From Williamsia sp. (GTDB taxonomy: Bacteria > Bacteroidota > Bacteroidia > Chitinophagales > Chitinophagaceae): a stretch of 64,000 nucleotides of DNA. How positions within the stretch are numbered: the stretch's first letter is position 1; the number at the start of each line of letters is the position of its first letter. Of the stretch, positions 9,801 to 18,688 are shown in pieces. Made by a program: the position numbers and the translations under genes. The stretch spans positions 1-64,000 of the forward strand of contig JADCRZ010000001.1 of assembly GCA_015069695.1 (NCBI GenBank), in the 5' to 3' direction. The notes beneath the pieces are model-generated. The model was not told where the DNA came from. It saw nothing but the letters and a program-made list of their open reading frames with translations, and did no database searches.

Positions 9801-11190
9801 TGCCGGCGGAAGAAGTCCAATACACTTCCATTGTTTGGTCGGCTGCAGACTGGAAATACTGAACCGTGATCGTGTATGAGCCGGCTGCCAGATACAATGA
9901 GGTAGAGCGGCTTTGTGTGCCATGCACCCCGTCGTTATCCAGTAAAGGTGTTGAACCGGGACCGTAGCTGCCCAAATACAATTTGCTTCCGTCATCCGAC
10001 ACGGTTTCAAATGTGTAAGTGGCTGAAGCGGGCAAGGTTATATTCGCTTGCCACACAATAGCATATTGCGCGCTTCTGTCGCGAACGCCCAGGTCAAAGG
10101 TAGAGCTGGAGCCTGTTTTGGCCGGGGTAAGCGAGCTGAAGTCGGGCAGATTGCTGAATTTCCCTTCATAGTACTTGTAACTGATGTTGCCGCCCGTGCT
10201 GCCATTGTCCTTATCCTTATCCTTGTTTGTCGAGCCGTTGCTTTTAAAAGCGTCGTCCGGGATTTGCTGTCTTGCCAAACCTGCAGTAGATGACCAGTAA
10301 AGCTCCATCGTTTGGTCGCCAGAATTCTGGTAATAACTTACCGCGATCGGATACACACCGGCTGTCAGGAAAATAACTCCTTTGCGTGTTTGCACCCCAT
10401 GATTTCCTTCGTTGTTGACCAGGGGAGATGTTCCGTTGTTGTAGAGCCCGAGGTAAACCTTGCTTCCGTCGTCAGAGTTGGTTTCAAAAGTGTAAACGCC
10501 GTCGGCAGGAATGTTAATATAACCTTCCCACAACATAGCATACTGGATGTTTTTGTTGCGTATACCCAGGTCAATGTTGGAACTGTTGCCTGTTTTTACC
10601 TTGCTTTGGGTGAAAAAATCAGGAAGGAGGTTGTAAATTCCTTCTACATAACTGTAGTTCAGCCCTGAAAATGAATTCACTGTGCCAGAATAATTGTTCA
10701 TCAATGCATTATCGGGAACTTTCTGGCGGGATATGCCGGAGGTCGAAGACCAATACAATTCCATCTGATTGATTCCGGAGTTCTGAAAATAGGAAATGGC
10801 AATCGGGAATATGCCTTTGTAGAGAAACTGGCTGCCTGCTACGGTTCTGGTTCCGTGAAGTCCATCGTTGTTGATAAGCGGAGTGGATGCCGGGTTGTAG
10901 TTGCCGATGTATAATTTGCTGCCATCGTCTGAATTAAGTTCAAAGGTGTAAAAACCATCGGCCGGAATCGTTATGTATCCCTGCCACAGAATGCTGAAAT
11001 AAGTATCCCGGTTGCGCACACCCAAATCTAAATTGTTACTGGAGCCAGTTTTGGTAGGGGTAATTGCGGTAAAATCGGGCATTGCAGTCCAGTTACCCTC
11101 ATAGTAAGCATAGTTAAGGCCTGTTCCTGCCGAGGCACTGAATGTTAGCACAAGGCATGCTGCTGCAATCAAAAGTAGTGATCGTCTCAT
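6874..11190 (-). CDS. Giant secreted PA14/beta-helix protein with T9SS tail
   Basis: A 1438-residue protein from the ATG at 11190 (MRRSLLLIAAACLVLTFSAS signal peptide). Three tandem PA14-like domains follow (about residues 22-165, 172-315 and 335-480), each with the motif SDDGSKLY(I/L)G and a later MELYWSS-type strand. Residues about 510-1000 form a right-handed beta-helix of short Asn-rich repeats. A carbohydrate-binding-like module is likely near 1110-1270, and the last 75 residues are a type IX secretion sorting domain (LTPNPAVDQVQF ... ISKKFVKR). It is probably an exported polysaccharide-active or adhesive protein; the specific activity cannot be read. It has a terminator at 6797-6830. 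An upstream 31-codon extension is in frame but lacks leader character. Confidence 0.75.
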   Translation of the reverse strand: MRRSLLLIAAACLVLTFSASAGTGLNYAYYEGNWTAMPDFTAITPTKTGSSNNLDLGVRNRDTYFSILWQGYITIPADGFYTFELNSDDGSKLYIGNYNPASTPLINNDGLHGTRTVAGSQFLYKGIFPIAISYFQNSGINQMELYWSSTSGISRQKVPDNALMNNYSGTVNSFSGLNYSYVEGIYNLLPDFFTQSKVKTGNSSNIDLGIRNKNIQYAMLWEGYINIPADGVYTFETNSDDGSKVYLGLYNNGTSPLVNNEGNHGVQTRKGVIFLTAGVYPIAVSYYQNSGDQTMELYWSSTAGLARQQIPDDAFKSNGSTNKDKDKDNGSTGGNISYKYYEGKFSNLPDFSSLTPAKTGSSSTFDLGVRDRSAQYAIVWQANITLPASATYTFETVSDDGSKLYLGSYGPGSTPLLDNDGVHGTQSRSTSLYLAAGSYTITVQYFQSAADQTMEVYWTSSAGIARQRIPDNAFTPYLGYNVVNSVSKPETPTAPDLSGSNETGGLTGRNNYYFSSSTGDDSRSNAQAQNPATPWKSLDKLNSIIPYLGDNDAVLLKRGDVFDGSISIKRTWNQSSAIIVSSYGTGNKPVINGFATLSNWSNLGGGIWSSYYNYSGSRINVVTINGEPKEMGRYPNANDPLHGYLIYDSHTYDGTLNTGSITDNEYNSSINWTGGELALRKRRWVVDQCPILYQAGNTFYYKSPSFYPGLDGFGYFIQNHPKTLDQYGEWYFDPNSKNLQVYLGSVSPYNIEVKESVVDVLFTVLGQSNITIDNLSLQGANQKAISVGSSNNIKITNCNIFGTGVNAIDANYTNNLNIEGCNVSRTNNVGMFLGPNINNSLIRNNKLTYTGLFAGMGANSDNARQGIALVGDNDIVEYNEVYNTGYNGIKFKGNSITVRNNVVNTFCTVSDDGGGIYTYAGGFYGRKILNNIIVNGPGASDGTDSYLDYAANGIDLDDMTNDVEMSGNSIASCNGRGIGNHNSHELVITNNTVYDCDMGQIEFAHDLLAPNDPIRNVSMNNNIFVSKRADQQVVIFRTKDNDVSRMGGLDNNYFCRPINDKEVFTTYTYFNTPSVIPKWYDLSHWKSTYGFDANSSKSPVNIAPYSINSTSGNMVTNGSFDNSIKNMQTPTGYYTSLQFDRYGLDGGDVKVSYTGGNRDNSYQSIQFYDPTTPTMLSGHTYRIKFSVLAASDNNTDFFGTFLGAYGVGRTDAKLFKVNNTRSEIELLFTPTTNVSNPYFEIYTPIAMECPVFWIDNLVLQEVYSMTKTNPDDYLRFEYNSTTSTKNISLDGAYVDMKNNTYNNSITLAPFSSAVLVRKGAGGLVTDAQNVLSANTTAARTMTAVEETTTADNLALSSELKLTPNPAVDQVQFTLKPVANANSKAVLKIYSAAGTLANSSEVSVTGQPITVNVSSLSPGVYTMNIVYGGHTISKKFVKR

Positions 11191-11829
11191 ACTGTAAACT
11201 TGAATTTTATAGCCTGTAAAAGTTTTCCTGTACATAATGCGAACAACTGTTAGGTCTCTAGGTGGTTCAGGAGCAGGGTTCATAAAAGCGCAGCGTTTTT
11301 TAAAGGGGCTGTAAGTCCTTCTACACCGAACTTTTTGTTAAGTGTCTGTTCGTCAACGTTTTGACAAACCCATGCAATCCAATTCTATTTACTGGTTCAG
11401 TGAAAACGCTTATCGCGGTTAAAGTCTGCACAAGGCATTCATTCGAGCAAATCGAATGCAATCGTTATTTATGCAAAGGATAGGTAGAAAACTGTGGTAT
11501 AATTTTTATCGATACTGGACTCCCATGATTACCAATTATTATACCAAATAGCATCCTGGGTAAGGGATTTTTGTTGATTTCAGTCAATAAATGTCAAATG
11601 TACAATTATTGCTTTATATTAAAATTGCTTATTCAAGCCTGTTTTAAAGCTGGATCGTGCTGCCGATTGAAACAAGGGGTGTAGAAAAAAATATATATAG
11701 ATTTAAAATCAGCCGGCAAGCAGGTGCTGAAAAATTTCCCCAGTCATTGAGTAAGCATACGAACGTTTGTTAGTAATTAGAATGGAAGCATACACAGATA
11801 AAAAGAACTCTGGAAAATTTTAAAATAGC
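11191..11829. other. Long AT-rich upstream region of the giant gene
   Basis: About 640 bp without a gene. Two inverted repeats could be operators: CATTCGA-N5-TCGAATG (11440-11458), and TGGTATAAT (11495-11503) with ATTATACCA (11538-11546) 34 bp apart. Neither has a known regulator here. No reading frame has protein character. Confidence 0.4.
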
Positions 11830-11895
11830 ATCCAGGTCGGGCAACAAAAAAGCCCCGCGGAATTTCGCGGGGCTTTTTTGTTGCCCGACCTGGAT
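11830..11895 (-). terminator. 30-bp palindromic terminator overlapping the tRNA-Gln 3' end
   Basis: Positions 11830-11859 and 11866-11895 are perfect reverse complements with a 6-nt loop. The inner 14 bp (AAAAAAGCCCCGCG arm) is a classical intrinsic terminator. The outer part pairs the last 15 nt of tRNA-Gln with a mirrored copy downstream of it. Confidence 0.9.
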
Positions 11896-11951
11896 TCGAA
11901 CCAAGACAAACAGTACCAAAAACTGTCGTACTACCATTATACTATCAGGCA
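11881..11951 (-). tRNA. trnQ: tRNA-Gln (anticodon UUG)
   Basis: A 71-nt tRNA on the minus strand. The acceptor strands TGCCTGA and TCGGGCA pair, the anticodon stem ACAGT/ACTGT closes the loop TTTTGGT (anticodon TTG), and the T arm is CTTGG-TTCGAAT-CCAGG. CCA is not encoded; CAA follows the discriminator A. It is transcribed from a consensus promoter at 11989-12020 and ends in a very strong hairpin. Confidence 0.95.
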
Positions 11952-11988
11952 ATCTGCTGTTGCAGCAGTCGCTGCATGTACAGGGGAG

Positions 11989-12020
11989 CAAAAATAGGGT
12001 TTGCAGAAAAGATATCCAAA
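11989..12020 (-). promoter_or_regulatory. Bacteroidota-type promoter of tRNA-Gln
   Basis: On the minus strand the sequence reads TTTG (12017-12020), 20 nt, then TATTTTTG (11989-11996). This fits the Bacteroidota sigma-A consensus TTTG-N19-21-TAnnTTTG. The -7 box is 37 bp upstream of the tRNA. Confidence 0.75.
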
Positions 12021-12076
12021 TGAAAAACCTGAAAACCTTCCTTTTACCAGGAGAATAAAATTTTACCTGTATAAGC

Positions 12077-14704
12077 TCAGCTCTCTTCCTTTTCCTCTTC
12101 TTCCTTGAGCTTGCTGATCAGCTGCAGCGCTTCCGAAACAACATCGCACAAAATCGTGAGCAAAGAGCCGGGCTTTGCACTGTTAAATGCATGCATAATC
12201 GCTTCCCGTTCATTCAGCATCACGGTTACAGGCAGGGACGGATTATTTTGCTGGGCAATTCCCTCCAGCAGCAGGTTCACGATTTCTTCCGCCGTGCGGC
12301 CGCGCAGGTGCTTGTCCTGCCGGATAATGATCTCATCAAAATAACCCGCCGCCAGCCGGCCCAGCTCGCGGATGTCCTCATCCCGCCGGTCGCCGGTTCC
12401 GCTGATAATGCCTACTTTGGGATGCCCGTCCAGCTTCTGGATAAAATTGCCCAGCAGGGTAAGGCCTGCAGGGTTGTGGGCAAAATCAACCAGCACCTGG
12501 AACTTTTTAAACTGGAACAGGTTGAGCCGGCCGGGAGTTTGGGAAGGAGAGGGAACAAACGTGTGCAGGGCCGAGCGGATGTCTTCAATCTTGATATTCC
12601 TGAACAGGTAGCTGGCCAGCACGGAAGGCAGGGTGTTCGCGATGTTGTGGAGTGCTTTGCCCCCGTAAGTAATGGGCACGCCGGTTACTTTTTCCACCCT
12701 GATCTTCCAGGTTCCCTTCAGGATAGAAATATACCCGTTTTCATAAACGGCTGCAAACCCGCCACCCTCGCAATGCTTTTTGATCCGGGGATTGTGCTCG
12801 TCCATGCTGAACAGTGCCACCTTGCAATCAAGTCCCTTGCGGATATCATACACCAGGTCATCGTCTGCATTAAGAATGGCAAAGCCATGCGGGATCACGG
12901 TTTCCGCCAGTACGCCCTTTACCTTGGCCATCTGCTCCAGCGTATCGATGCCTCCCAGCCCCAGGTGATCGGCCGTAACATTGGTGATGATCGCAATATC
13001 GCACCGGTCAAAGGCCAGTCCGGCCCGCAGGATACCGCCCCGGGCGCATTCCAGCACGGCAAAGTCAACCGTGGGGTCTTCCAGCACAAAGTTGGCGCTG
13101 GCCGGTCCGGTACAATCGCCCTTCATCATCATTTGATGCTGGATGTACACGCCGTCCGATGTAGTGAACCCTACCTTGTAACCGGCGGTTTTGCAGATAT
13201 GCGCCGTCAGGCGGGTCGTGGTGGTTTTGCCATTGGTACCGGTAATGGCGATAATAGGGATCCTGCCGGTGGTGCCCCTGGGAAACAACATATCGATCAC
13301 CGGCTCTGCTACATTGCGCGGCAGTCCGTGCGAAGGCTGTATGTGCATGCGGAACCCGGGCGCCGCATTCACTTCCAGTACCGCTCCGCCGTTTTCAAAA
13401 AGGGAGGTCCGCAGGTCGGGTGCCATGATGTCGATGCCGCAGATGTCCAGTCCGATGATGCGGGCAATGCGCTCGGCCAGAAAAATATTGACCGGATGCA
13501 CCTCATCGGTCACATCGGTGGAGGTACCGCCGGTGCTCAGGTTGGCCGTGGGCTTCAGCAGTACCAGTTCACCGGCAGCAGGAACGGTTTCCAGCGTATA
13601 GCCTTTTTCATCCAGCATTTTCTGGGTAAAAAGGTCGATCTTGATCTGGGTAAGCACTTTTTCATGGCCATAGCCCCGGTCCGGATCCTGGTTGGTTTTA
13701 TCTACCAGCCACTGGATGGTATGTTCTCCATCGCCTGTAACGCTGGCAGGGGTGCGCAGGGCTGCACAGATAAATTTATAATTGATGACCAGCAGCCGGA
13801 AATCAAAACCGGTAATAAATCTTTCACAGATCACCGCCCGGCTGTATTGCTGGGCCGCTTCAAGGGCTTTGAGCGCCTGCTCCCAGGTGGTGATGTTGGT
13901 AGTAGCCCCTTTTCCATGATTGCCATCAACCGGCTTAAGCACCACCGGGTAGCCCACCGATTCAACGGCTCCCCGGAGCTCTTCGGGATTGTATACGATG
14001 GTGCCGTAAGGCACCGGGATCTGGGCCGCCCCCAGCAGGTTTTTTGTCTCTTCCTTGTCGCCTGCAATGTCAACAGCAATGGATGAAGTAGTGCCGGCAA
14101 TGGTAGCCCGTACCCGCTGCTGGTTGATGCCGTAGCCGAGCTGCACCAGGCTGTGTTTGTTTAAACGGATATAAGGAATGCCTCTTTTAACCGCTTCCTC
14201 TACGATAGATCCTGTTGAAGGGCCCAGCCTGGTATCTTCGCGGATCACCCTGAGTTCCTGTACATCGGCCTCCAGGTTATAGGGCCGGTCTTCGGCCAGC
14301 GCTGTTACCAGGGCTACCGAGGCTTTGGCCGCATATACACCTGCGTCTGCTTCCACGTAGCTGAACACCACATGGTACTCACCTGTTTTCCCGGTTCCGC
14401 GTGTTCTTCCAAAACCGGTATCCATGCCCGCCAGGGTTTGTATTTCCAGCGCAACATGTTCGATGATATGTCCCATCCAGGTGCCTTCTTTCAGGCGTTG
14501 CAAAAAACCGCCCGGTTCACCTACGCTGCAACGGTGTTCGTACAGGCCGGGTAAGAGGTTTTCCAGCCGCTCTGCAAAACCAGGGATCAAATTGCTGGGT
14601 TTCTGTTCATATTCCTGTATGTCAAGCTTCATCTGGATCAGCTTGGGGCGTCGTATGCTCCAATAGTTTGGTCCGCGCAAGGTCTTGATTTCTATAATCT
14701 TCAT
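12077..14704 (-). CDS. cphA: Cyanophycin synthetase
   Basis: An 875-residue two-ligase protein that makes cyanophycin (multi-L-arginyl-poly-L-aspartate) from Asp and Arg using ATP. It has the standard three parts: an N-terminal CphA domain (about 1-160, starting MKIIEIKTLRGPNYWSIRRPK), an ATP-grasp module (about 215-470, with VLKPVDGNHGKG and LEVNAAPGF) and a Mur-ligase-like module with P-loop GTNGKTTTT near residue 489 and VDFAHNPAGL further on. The length matches CphA1. It ends in a Glu/Lys-rich tail. The neighbour transcribed away from its 5' end is an APC amino-acid permease, possibly related to substrate supply. I see no cyanophycinase in the window. Confidence 0.93.
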   Translation of the reverse strand: MKIIEIKTLRGPNYWSIRRPKLIQMKLDIQEYEQKPSNLIPGFAERLENLLPGLYEHRCSVGEPGGFLQRLKEGTWMGHIIEHVALEIQTLAGMDTGFGRTRGTGKTGEYHVVFSYVEADAGVYAAKASVALVTALAEDRPYNLEADVQELRVIREDTRLGPSTGSIVEEAVKRGIPYIRLNKHSLVQLGYGINQQRVRATIAGTTSSIAVDIAGDKEETKNLLGAAQIPVPYGTIVYNPEELRGAVESVGYPVVLKPVDGNHGKGATTNITTWEQALKALEAAQQYSRAVICERFITGFDFRLLVINYKFICAALRTPASVTGDGEHTIQWLVDKTNQDPDRGYGHEKVLTQIKIDLFTQKMLDEKGYTLETVPAAGELVLLKPTANLSTGGTSTDVTDEVHPVNIFLAERIARIIGLDICGIDIMAPDLRTSLFENGGAVLEVNAAPGFRMHIQPSHGLPRNVAEPVIDMLFPRGTTGRIPIIAITGTNGKTTTTRLTAHICKTAGYKVGFTTSDGVYIQHQMMMKGDCTGPASANFVLEDPTVDFAVLECARGGILRAGLAFDRCDIAIITNVTADHLGLGGIDTLEQMAKVKGVLAETVIPHGFAILNADDDLVYDIRKGLDCKVALFSMDEHNPRIKKHCEGGGFAAVYENGYISILKGTWKIRVEKVTGVPITYGGKALHNIANTLPSVLASYLFRNIKIEDIRSALHTFVPSPSQTPGRLNLFQFKKFQVLVDFAHNPAGLTLLGNFIQKLDGHPKVGIISGTGDRRDEDIRELGRLAAGYFDEIIIRQDKHLRGRTAEEIVNLLLEGIAQQNNPSLPVTVMLNEREAIMHAFNSAKPGSLLTILCDVVSEALQLISKLKEEEEKEES

Positions 14705-14827
14705 AAGCAGTGTTTACAGGAAATTGAACAGATTTCGGGATTGACGAAAGTAATTTAGGTTTTTTTCTTTTCTGCTGTCATCTTTATAAAAATTTTCATA
14801 TAACCATTTTCCCCCACACTGCTTTAC

Positions 14828-16162
14828 ATGCTTAAACGAGAGATCAGTTTATTACAGGCTTCGGCCATTAATATGATCGATATGGTAGGCATCGGGCCTT
14901 TTGTGGTAATGCCGCTGGTGATCAGCATGATGGGCAGCAACTTGTTTTTATGGGCCTGGATCCTGGGCGCCTTTACTGCTTTTGTGGACGGCATGATCTG
15001 GAGCGAGCTGGGCGCTGCCTACCCGCTGGCCGGCGGCAGTTACAATTTTCTCAAGCAGGCTTACAGCGGCAAATGGGGTGGACTGATGCCGTTTTTGTTT
15101 GTCTGGCAAACCTGCATCCAGGCGCCCCTGGTAGTGGCTTCCGGGGCCATCGGTTTTGCGCAGTACTTTAATTACCTGATGCCCCTGGGTGAGGTGCAGC
15201 AAAAAATTGTATCCGGTGTCGTAGTGGTGCTGGTTACAGCGCTGCTCTACCGCAATATAAAAACCATCGGCAAAATATCGGTCTTTTTATGGCTGGGCGT
15301 GATTATTACCCTGCTTTGGATCATCATCGGCGGATTTACACACCGCCAGGTTCCTTACAGCTTTTTGCCGGCGCAGGCAAGCCAGCTTTTTACCCCCGCA
15401 TTCCTGACCGTGCTCGGACATGGAGCGGTCAAAACCGTGTATAGTTACCTGGGATATTATAATGTTTGTCATTTGGGTGGCGAGATCAACCGGCCTGAAA
15501 AAAATATTCCCCGCAGCATCTTTATTTCCGTTGCCGGGATTGCCTTTTTGTACCTGTGCATGAACGTAAGCATTGTAAGCGTTATACCTTGGCAGGAAGC
15601 ACAGCATTCAAAATTTATCGTCAGCCTTTTTGTAGAGAAGATCTACGGACACCGGGCGGCCCAGGTTGCCACAGCGCTGGTACTGTGGATCGCCTTCTCC
15701 TCCCTGTTTGCCGTTATGCTGGGCTACTCGCGTGTGCCTTATGCAGCAGCGGCCGACAACAATTTCTTTCCCCTCTTTGCCAAGCTCCATCCCCGCAAGG
15801 AATTTCCCTATGTATCGCTCTTGTTCATGGGTGGTTTTGGGTTTATATTCAGCCTTCTTTTCAAGCTCTCTGACGTGATCAGCGCCATTCTTGCCATGCG
15901 CATCCTGGTGCAGTTTATTGCCCAGGCTGTTGGTGTGGTCCTGCTCCGGCGGAGGCGGACCTCTTCCTTGCCATTCAAAATGTGGCTGTATCCCCTTCCG
16001 GTGATTGTTTCTGTCGTGATCTGGACCTACATATTTTTCTCCACAGGTATCTATGCGCTCTGGGGCTGCGGGATTGCAGCAGCTGGAGCAGCGGTGTACT
16101 TTTTGATCAAAGACCGCCTTACATCGATGAAGCCCGCACCACCAGCTCAGAACGCAGAATGA
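14828..16162 (+). CDS. APC-family amino-acid permease
   Basis: A 444-residue polytopic membrane protein with about 12 hydrophobic helices. The first helix region (ASAINMIDMVGIGPFVVMP) has the conserved unwound Gly-rich stretch of the APC superfamily, and helix 3 contains YPLAGGSYNFLKQAYSG, typical of amino-acid or polyamine permeases. The substrate is not readable. It is divergent from cphA with 123 bp between, so arginine or aspartate handling is possible but only inferred. Its 3' end overlaps the convergent LacI-type gene by 44 bp, so both C-termini are encoded by the same DNA. Confidence 0.82.
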   Translation: MLKREISLLQASAINMIDMVGIGPFVVMPLVISMMGSNLFLWAWILGAFTAFVDGMIWSELGAAYPLAGGSYNFLKQAYSGKWGGLMPFLFVWQTCIQAPLVVASGAIGFAQYFNYLMPLGEVQQKIVSGVVVVLVTALLYRNIKTIGKISVFLWLGVIITLLWIIIGGFTHRQVPYSFLPAQASQLFTPAFLTVLGHGAVKTVYSYLGYYNVCHLGGEINRPEKNIPRSIFISVAGIAFLYLCMNVSIVSVIPWQEAQHSKFIVSLFVEKIYGHRAAQVATALVLWIAFSSLFAVMLGYSRVPYAAAADNNFFPLFAKLHPRKEFPYVSLLFMGGFGFIFSLLFKLSDVISAILAMRILVQFIAQAVGVVLLRRRRTSSLPFKMWLYPLPVIVSVVIWTYIFFSTGIYALWGCGIAAAGAAVYFLIKDRLTSMKPAPPAQNAE

Positions 16163-17138
16163 TGGTGTTGACCGACTGGGTAGCCGTTTGGTTGTTGATC
16201 TGGTTGATCAGGTTGCGGGCAGATACTTCTCCCATTTCGCAACCGGGATAATTGATGGTGGAAAGATTGGGCTCAATGACGGTAGAAACAGGGTCGTTGT
16301 TGAAGCCGACAAACCGGATGTCATCGGGTATCTTTACGCCGGCCTGTTTGAGGGCCAGCATGCAACCGACGGCGCAGTTGTCGTTGGCTACAAAAATGCC
16401 ATCGGGCCGCTGGTCCATCTGTAAAATGGTACGAGCTGCGGCCATGCCTGCCTCCTGGCTCAAATCATTGGCTATGACCAGCTCTTCCCGGAGCGGGATG
16501 CCCCGTTCAAGGAGGGCCTGCTGATAACCCTGGCAGCGGTCGGTATACACATTCCGGTTCAGGTTGCCCGTTATATGCATGATCCGTTTGCAGCCCTGGT
16601 CCAGCAAATGGGTGGTAGCCTGCCAGGCTGCCCTTCTGTTGTCGATCAGTACACTGATGTCGCTGTCCCTTTTAGGCACCCGGTCAAAAAACATCAGCGG
16701 GATCTTGCGCTGCAGAAAAGGGTCAAAATGGGTAAAGCTGTCTGTATTGTATGCCAGTGATACCAGCAGTCCGTCTACCCGGCTGTTAAAGAGGGTTACG
16801 GCACTGGCAATTTCTTTTTTCACATCTTCCGACGACTGGCTGATGATCAGGTTAAAGCCTTCCTTGTAAGCAATGTTTTCGATGCCTGCAATAACGGTAG
16901 ACATAAAATAGCTGTTCAGCCGGGGAACGATCACGCCAATGGTATTGGTGTGCTGTTTGCGCAGGTTGCGGGCAAAATTGTTTGAGCGGTAGCCCATCTG
17001 CTTGGCGAGCTCATCAATCCGCTTTTTTGTTTTTTTGCTGATGCCTGGATGACCTTTCAACCCCCGGCTAACGGTAGCGGGGGAGATGTTCAGCAGCTTT
17101 GCGAGGTCGTAGATGGTAACTTCCTTTTCCTGTATCAT
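16119..17138 (-). CDS. LacI-family transcriptional regulator
   Basis: A 339-residue regulator. Residues 1-60 are the LacI helix-turn-helix and hinge (VTIYDLAKLLNISPATVSRG, then YRSNNFARNLR), and the remainder is a periplasmic-binding-like effector domain (IGVIVPRLNSYFMSTVIAGIE; DGIFVANDNCAVGCM). I chose the ATG at 17138, which puts the helix-turn-helix at its usual distance from the N-terminus. The gene is divergent from uxuA, 117 bp away, so it probably controls hexuronate catabolism with a sugar acid as effector. I could not find a convincing palindromic operator in the 117-bp gap. It overlaps the permease 3' end by 44 bp. Confidence 0.88.
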   Translation of the reverse strand: MIQEKEVTIYDLAKLLNISPATVSRGLKGHPGISKKTKKRIDELAKQMGYRSNNFARNLRKQHTNTIGVIVPRLNSYFMSTVIAGIENIAYKEGFNLIISQSSEDVKKEIASAVTLFNSRVDGLLVSLAYNTDSFTHFDPFLQRKIPLMFFDRVPKRDSDISVLIDNRRAAWQATTHLLDQGCKRIMHITGNLNRNVYTDRCQGYQQALLERGIPLREELVIANDLSQEAGMAAARTILQMDQRPDGIFVANDNCAVGCMLALKQAGVKIPDDIRFVGFNNDPVSTVIEPNLSTINYPGCEMGEVSARNLINQINNQTATQSVNTIILRSELVVRASSM

Positions 17139-17255
17139 ATTACGGTAGGGTGCGTGTGCGGTAAGCAAGATAAAACTTTTTAGATAGAGTGGGCCGGTCA
17201 GGATGCCGGGAATGGGTCTTATCCTTAATTTAGTACCTCATCAAAACAAGAGCCT

Positions 17256-18425
17256 ATGTTCATGGAGCAAACAATGCGTTGGTACGGTCCCAACGATCCG
17301 GTCAGTTTATGGGATATCCGGCAGGCCGGCTGCACGGGCGTGGTAACAGCCTTACACCATGTACCGGTAGGAGAGGTATGGACGGTGGAAGAGATCCAAA
17401 AACGGCGCTCCCAGGTAGCCGAGGCCGGCATGGATTGGACGGTGATCGAAAGCCTGCCGGTGCACGAAGACATCAAGAAAAAGACAGGCGACTATAAAAA
17501 GATCATTGAGAATTACAAACAAAGCCTGCGCAATGTGGCTGCGTGCGGATTGAAAGTAGTGACCTATAATTTTATGCCCATCCTCGACTGGATGCGGACC
17601 GATATTTCGTATGGCATGCCTGATGGCAGCAAGGCCCTGTATTTTGAAAAGGCCGCCTTTATTGCTTTCGACTTGTTTATTTTGAAGAGGCCGGGAGCCG
17701 GAAAAGATTATACGCCGGAAGAAATCGACAAGGCTAAAAAGCGGCTGGAGACCATGACGGACGCCGAGAAAGAAACCCTCTACCGCAATGCCTTGCTGGG
17801 TTTGCCCGGCAGCGAAGAACGGTTTACAGAAGAGCAGATCCTCACCGCCTTAAAGACCTACGAAGGCATTGATGCGGCCCGGCTCAAACAACACCTATTT
17901 GAATTTTTAAGGGAAGTGGTTCCGGTAGCGGAAGAAGTGGGTCTGAAAATGGCCATCCACCCCGATGACCCGCCTTATCCGATCCTTGGATTGCCCCGTG
18001 TGGTAAGCACCGAGCAGGACGCCCGCGAGCTGCTCGGTGCAGCGCCTTCTCCTGCCAACGGCCTGTGTTTTTGCACCGGTTCCTATGGCGTGCGAAGCGA
18101 CAACGACCTGCCCGGTATGGTCCGCCGGCTGGGCGATGCCATCCACTTCCTCCACCTGCGCAGCACCAAACGCGATGCGGACGGCAATTTCTTTGAAGCC
18201 GATCACCTTGCAGGCGATGTAGACATGTATGAAGTGGTAAAGGAACTGGTCCTTCTTATGCGCCGCCGCCAGGTTTCCATCCCCATGCGCCCCGACCACG
18301 GCCACCAAATGCTGGATGACCTGAAAAAGACAACCTACCCAGGATACTCAGCCATTGGAAGGTTGAGAGGGTTGGCAGAGTTGAGAGGGTTGGAGTTGGG
18401 CGTGAGCAGAAGTCTTGAACCCTGA
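17256..18425 (+). CDS. uxuA: Mannonate dehydratase
   Basis: A 389-residue TIM-barrel enzyme converting D-mannonate to 2-keto-3-deoxy-D-gluconate in glucuronate degradation. Typical sequences are [12 protein letters not shown] near the start, the metal-binding region [42 protein letters not shown] and [11 protein letters not shown] near the end. The length matches UxuA. A second ATG at 17262 is equally plausible as the start. A LacI-type repressor is divergent. The last codons run into the inverted repeat at 18412. It links to the pectin and uronate theme of the left third of the window. Confidence 0.93.
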   Translation: MFMEQTMRWYGPNDPVSLWDIRQAGCTGVVTALHHVPVGEVWTVEEIQKRRSQVAEAGMDWTVIESLPVHEDIKKKTGDYKKIIENYKQSLRNVAACGLKVVTYNFMPILDWMRTDISYGMPDGSKALYFEKAAFIAFDLFILKRPGAGKDYTPEEIDKAKKRLETMTDAEKETLYRNALLGLPGSEERFTEEQILTALKTYEGIDAARLKQHLFEFLREVVPVAEEVGLKMAIHPDDPPYPILGLPRVVSTEQDARELLGAAPSPANGLCFCTGSYGVRSDNDLPGMVRRLGDAIHFLHLRSTKRDADGNFFEADHLAGDVDMYEVVKELVLLMRRRQVSIPMRPDHGHQMLDDLKKTTYPGYSAIGRLRGLAELRGLELGVSRSLEP

Positions 18426-18640
18426 TTGACAGGATTTGGGGGATTCGCAGGATGGGTAGATCGATCTTCAAACAAGTAACGGCTTTTTTGACTTGAATCA
18501 GGTTTAAACGGATCCACGGATTACAGGATTTTTGGCGGCAGATCGGTCTTTAAATATAAGTCTCGATCATTTTCAGTGTATTGCCATCTAAACCACCAAT
18601 CCTGCGAATCCCCCAAATCCTGTCAATCAAGGTTCAAGAC
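18412..18640. repeat. 42-bp inverted repeat enclosing a 145-bp spacer
   Basis: Arms 18412-18453 and 18599-18640 are reverse complements with one mismatch. Each contains GATTGACAGGATTTGGGGG and GATTCGCAGGAT. The spacer holds a further related piece (GGATTACAGGATTT near 18518) and two similar AGATCG(A/G)TCTT segments. It begins inside the last codons of uxuA. Arrays of AGGATT-type sequence are common intergenic repeats in this phylum. Confidence 0.8.
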
Positions 18641-18653
18641 TATGGTTCAGACA

Positions 18654-18688
18654 AAAAAGGGGCCCGGATAGACATCCAGCCCCTTTTT
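18654..18688. terminator. Bidirectional hairpin terminator
   Basis: AAAAAGGGGC (18654-18663) pairs with GCCCCTTTTT (18679-18688), with GGAT/ATCC able to pair inside the loop. It follows uxuA on the plus strand and can also serve aspS on the minus strand. The 155 bp between it and aspS contain no supported gene. Confidence 0.7.

Noticed and set aside
12191-14086. 631-codon open frame opposite cphA
   Set aside because: It lies fully antisense to a well-supported gene and its composition is that of a GC-rich shadow frame.
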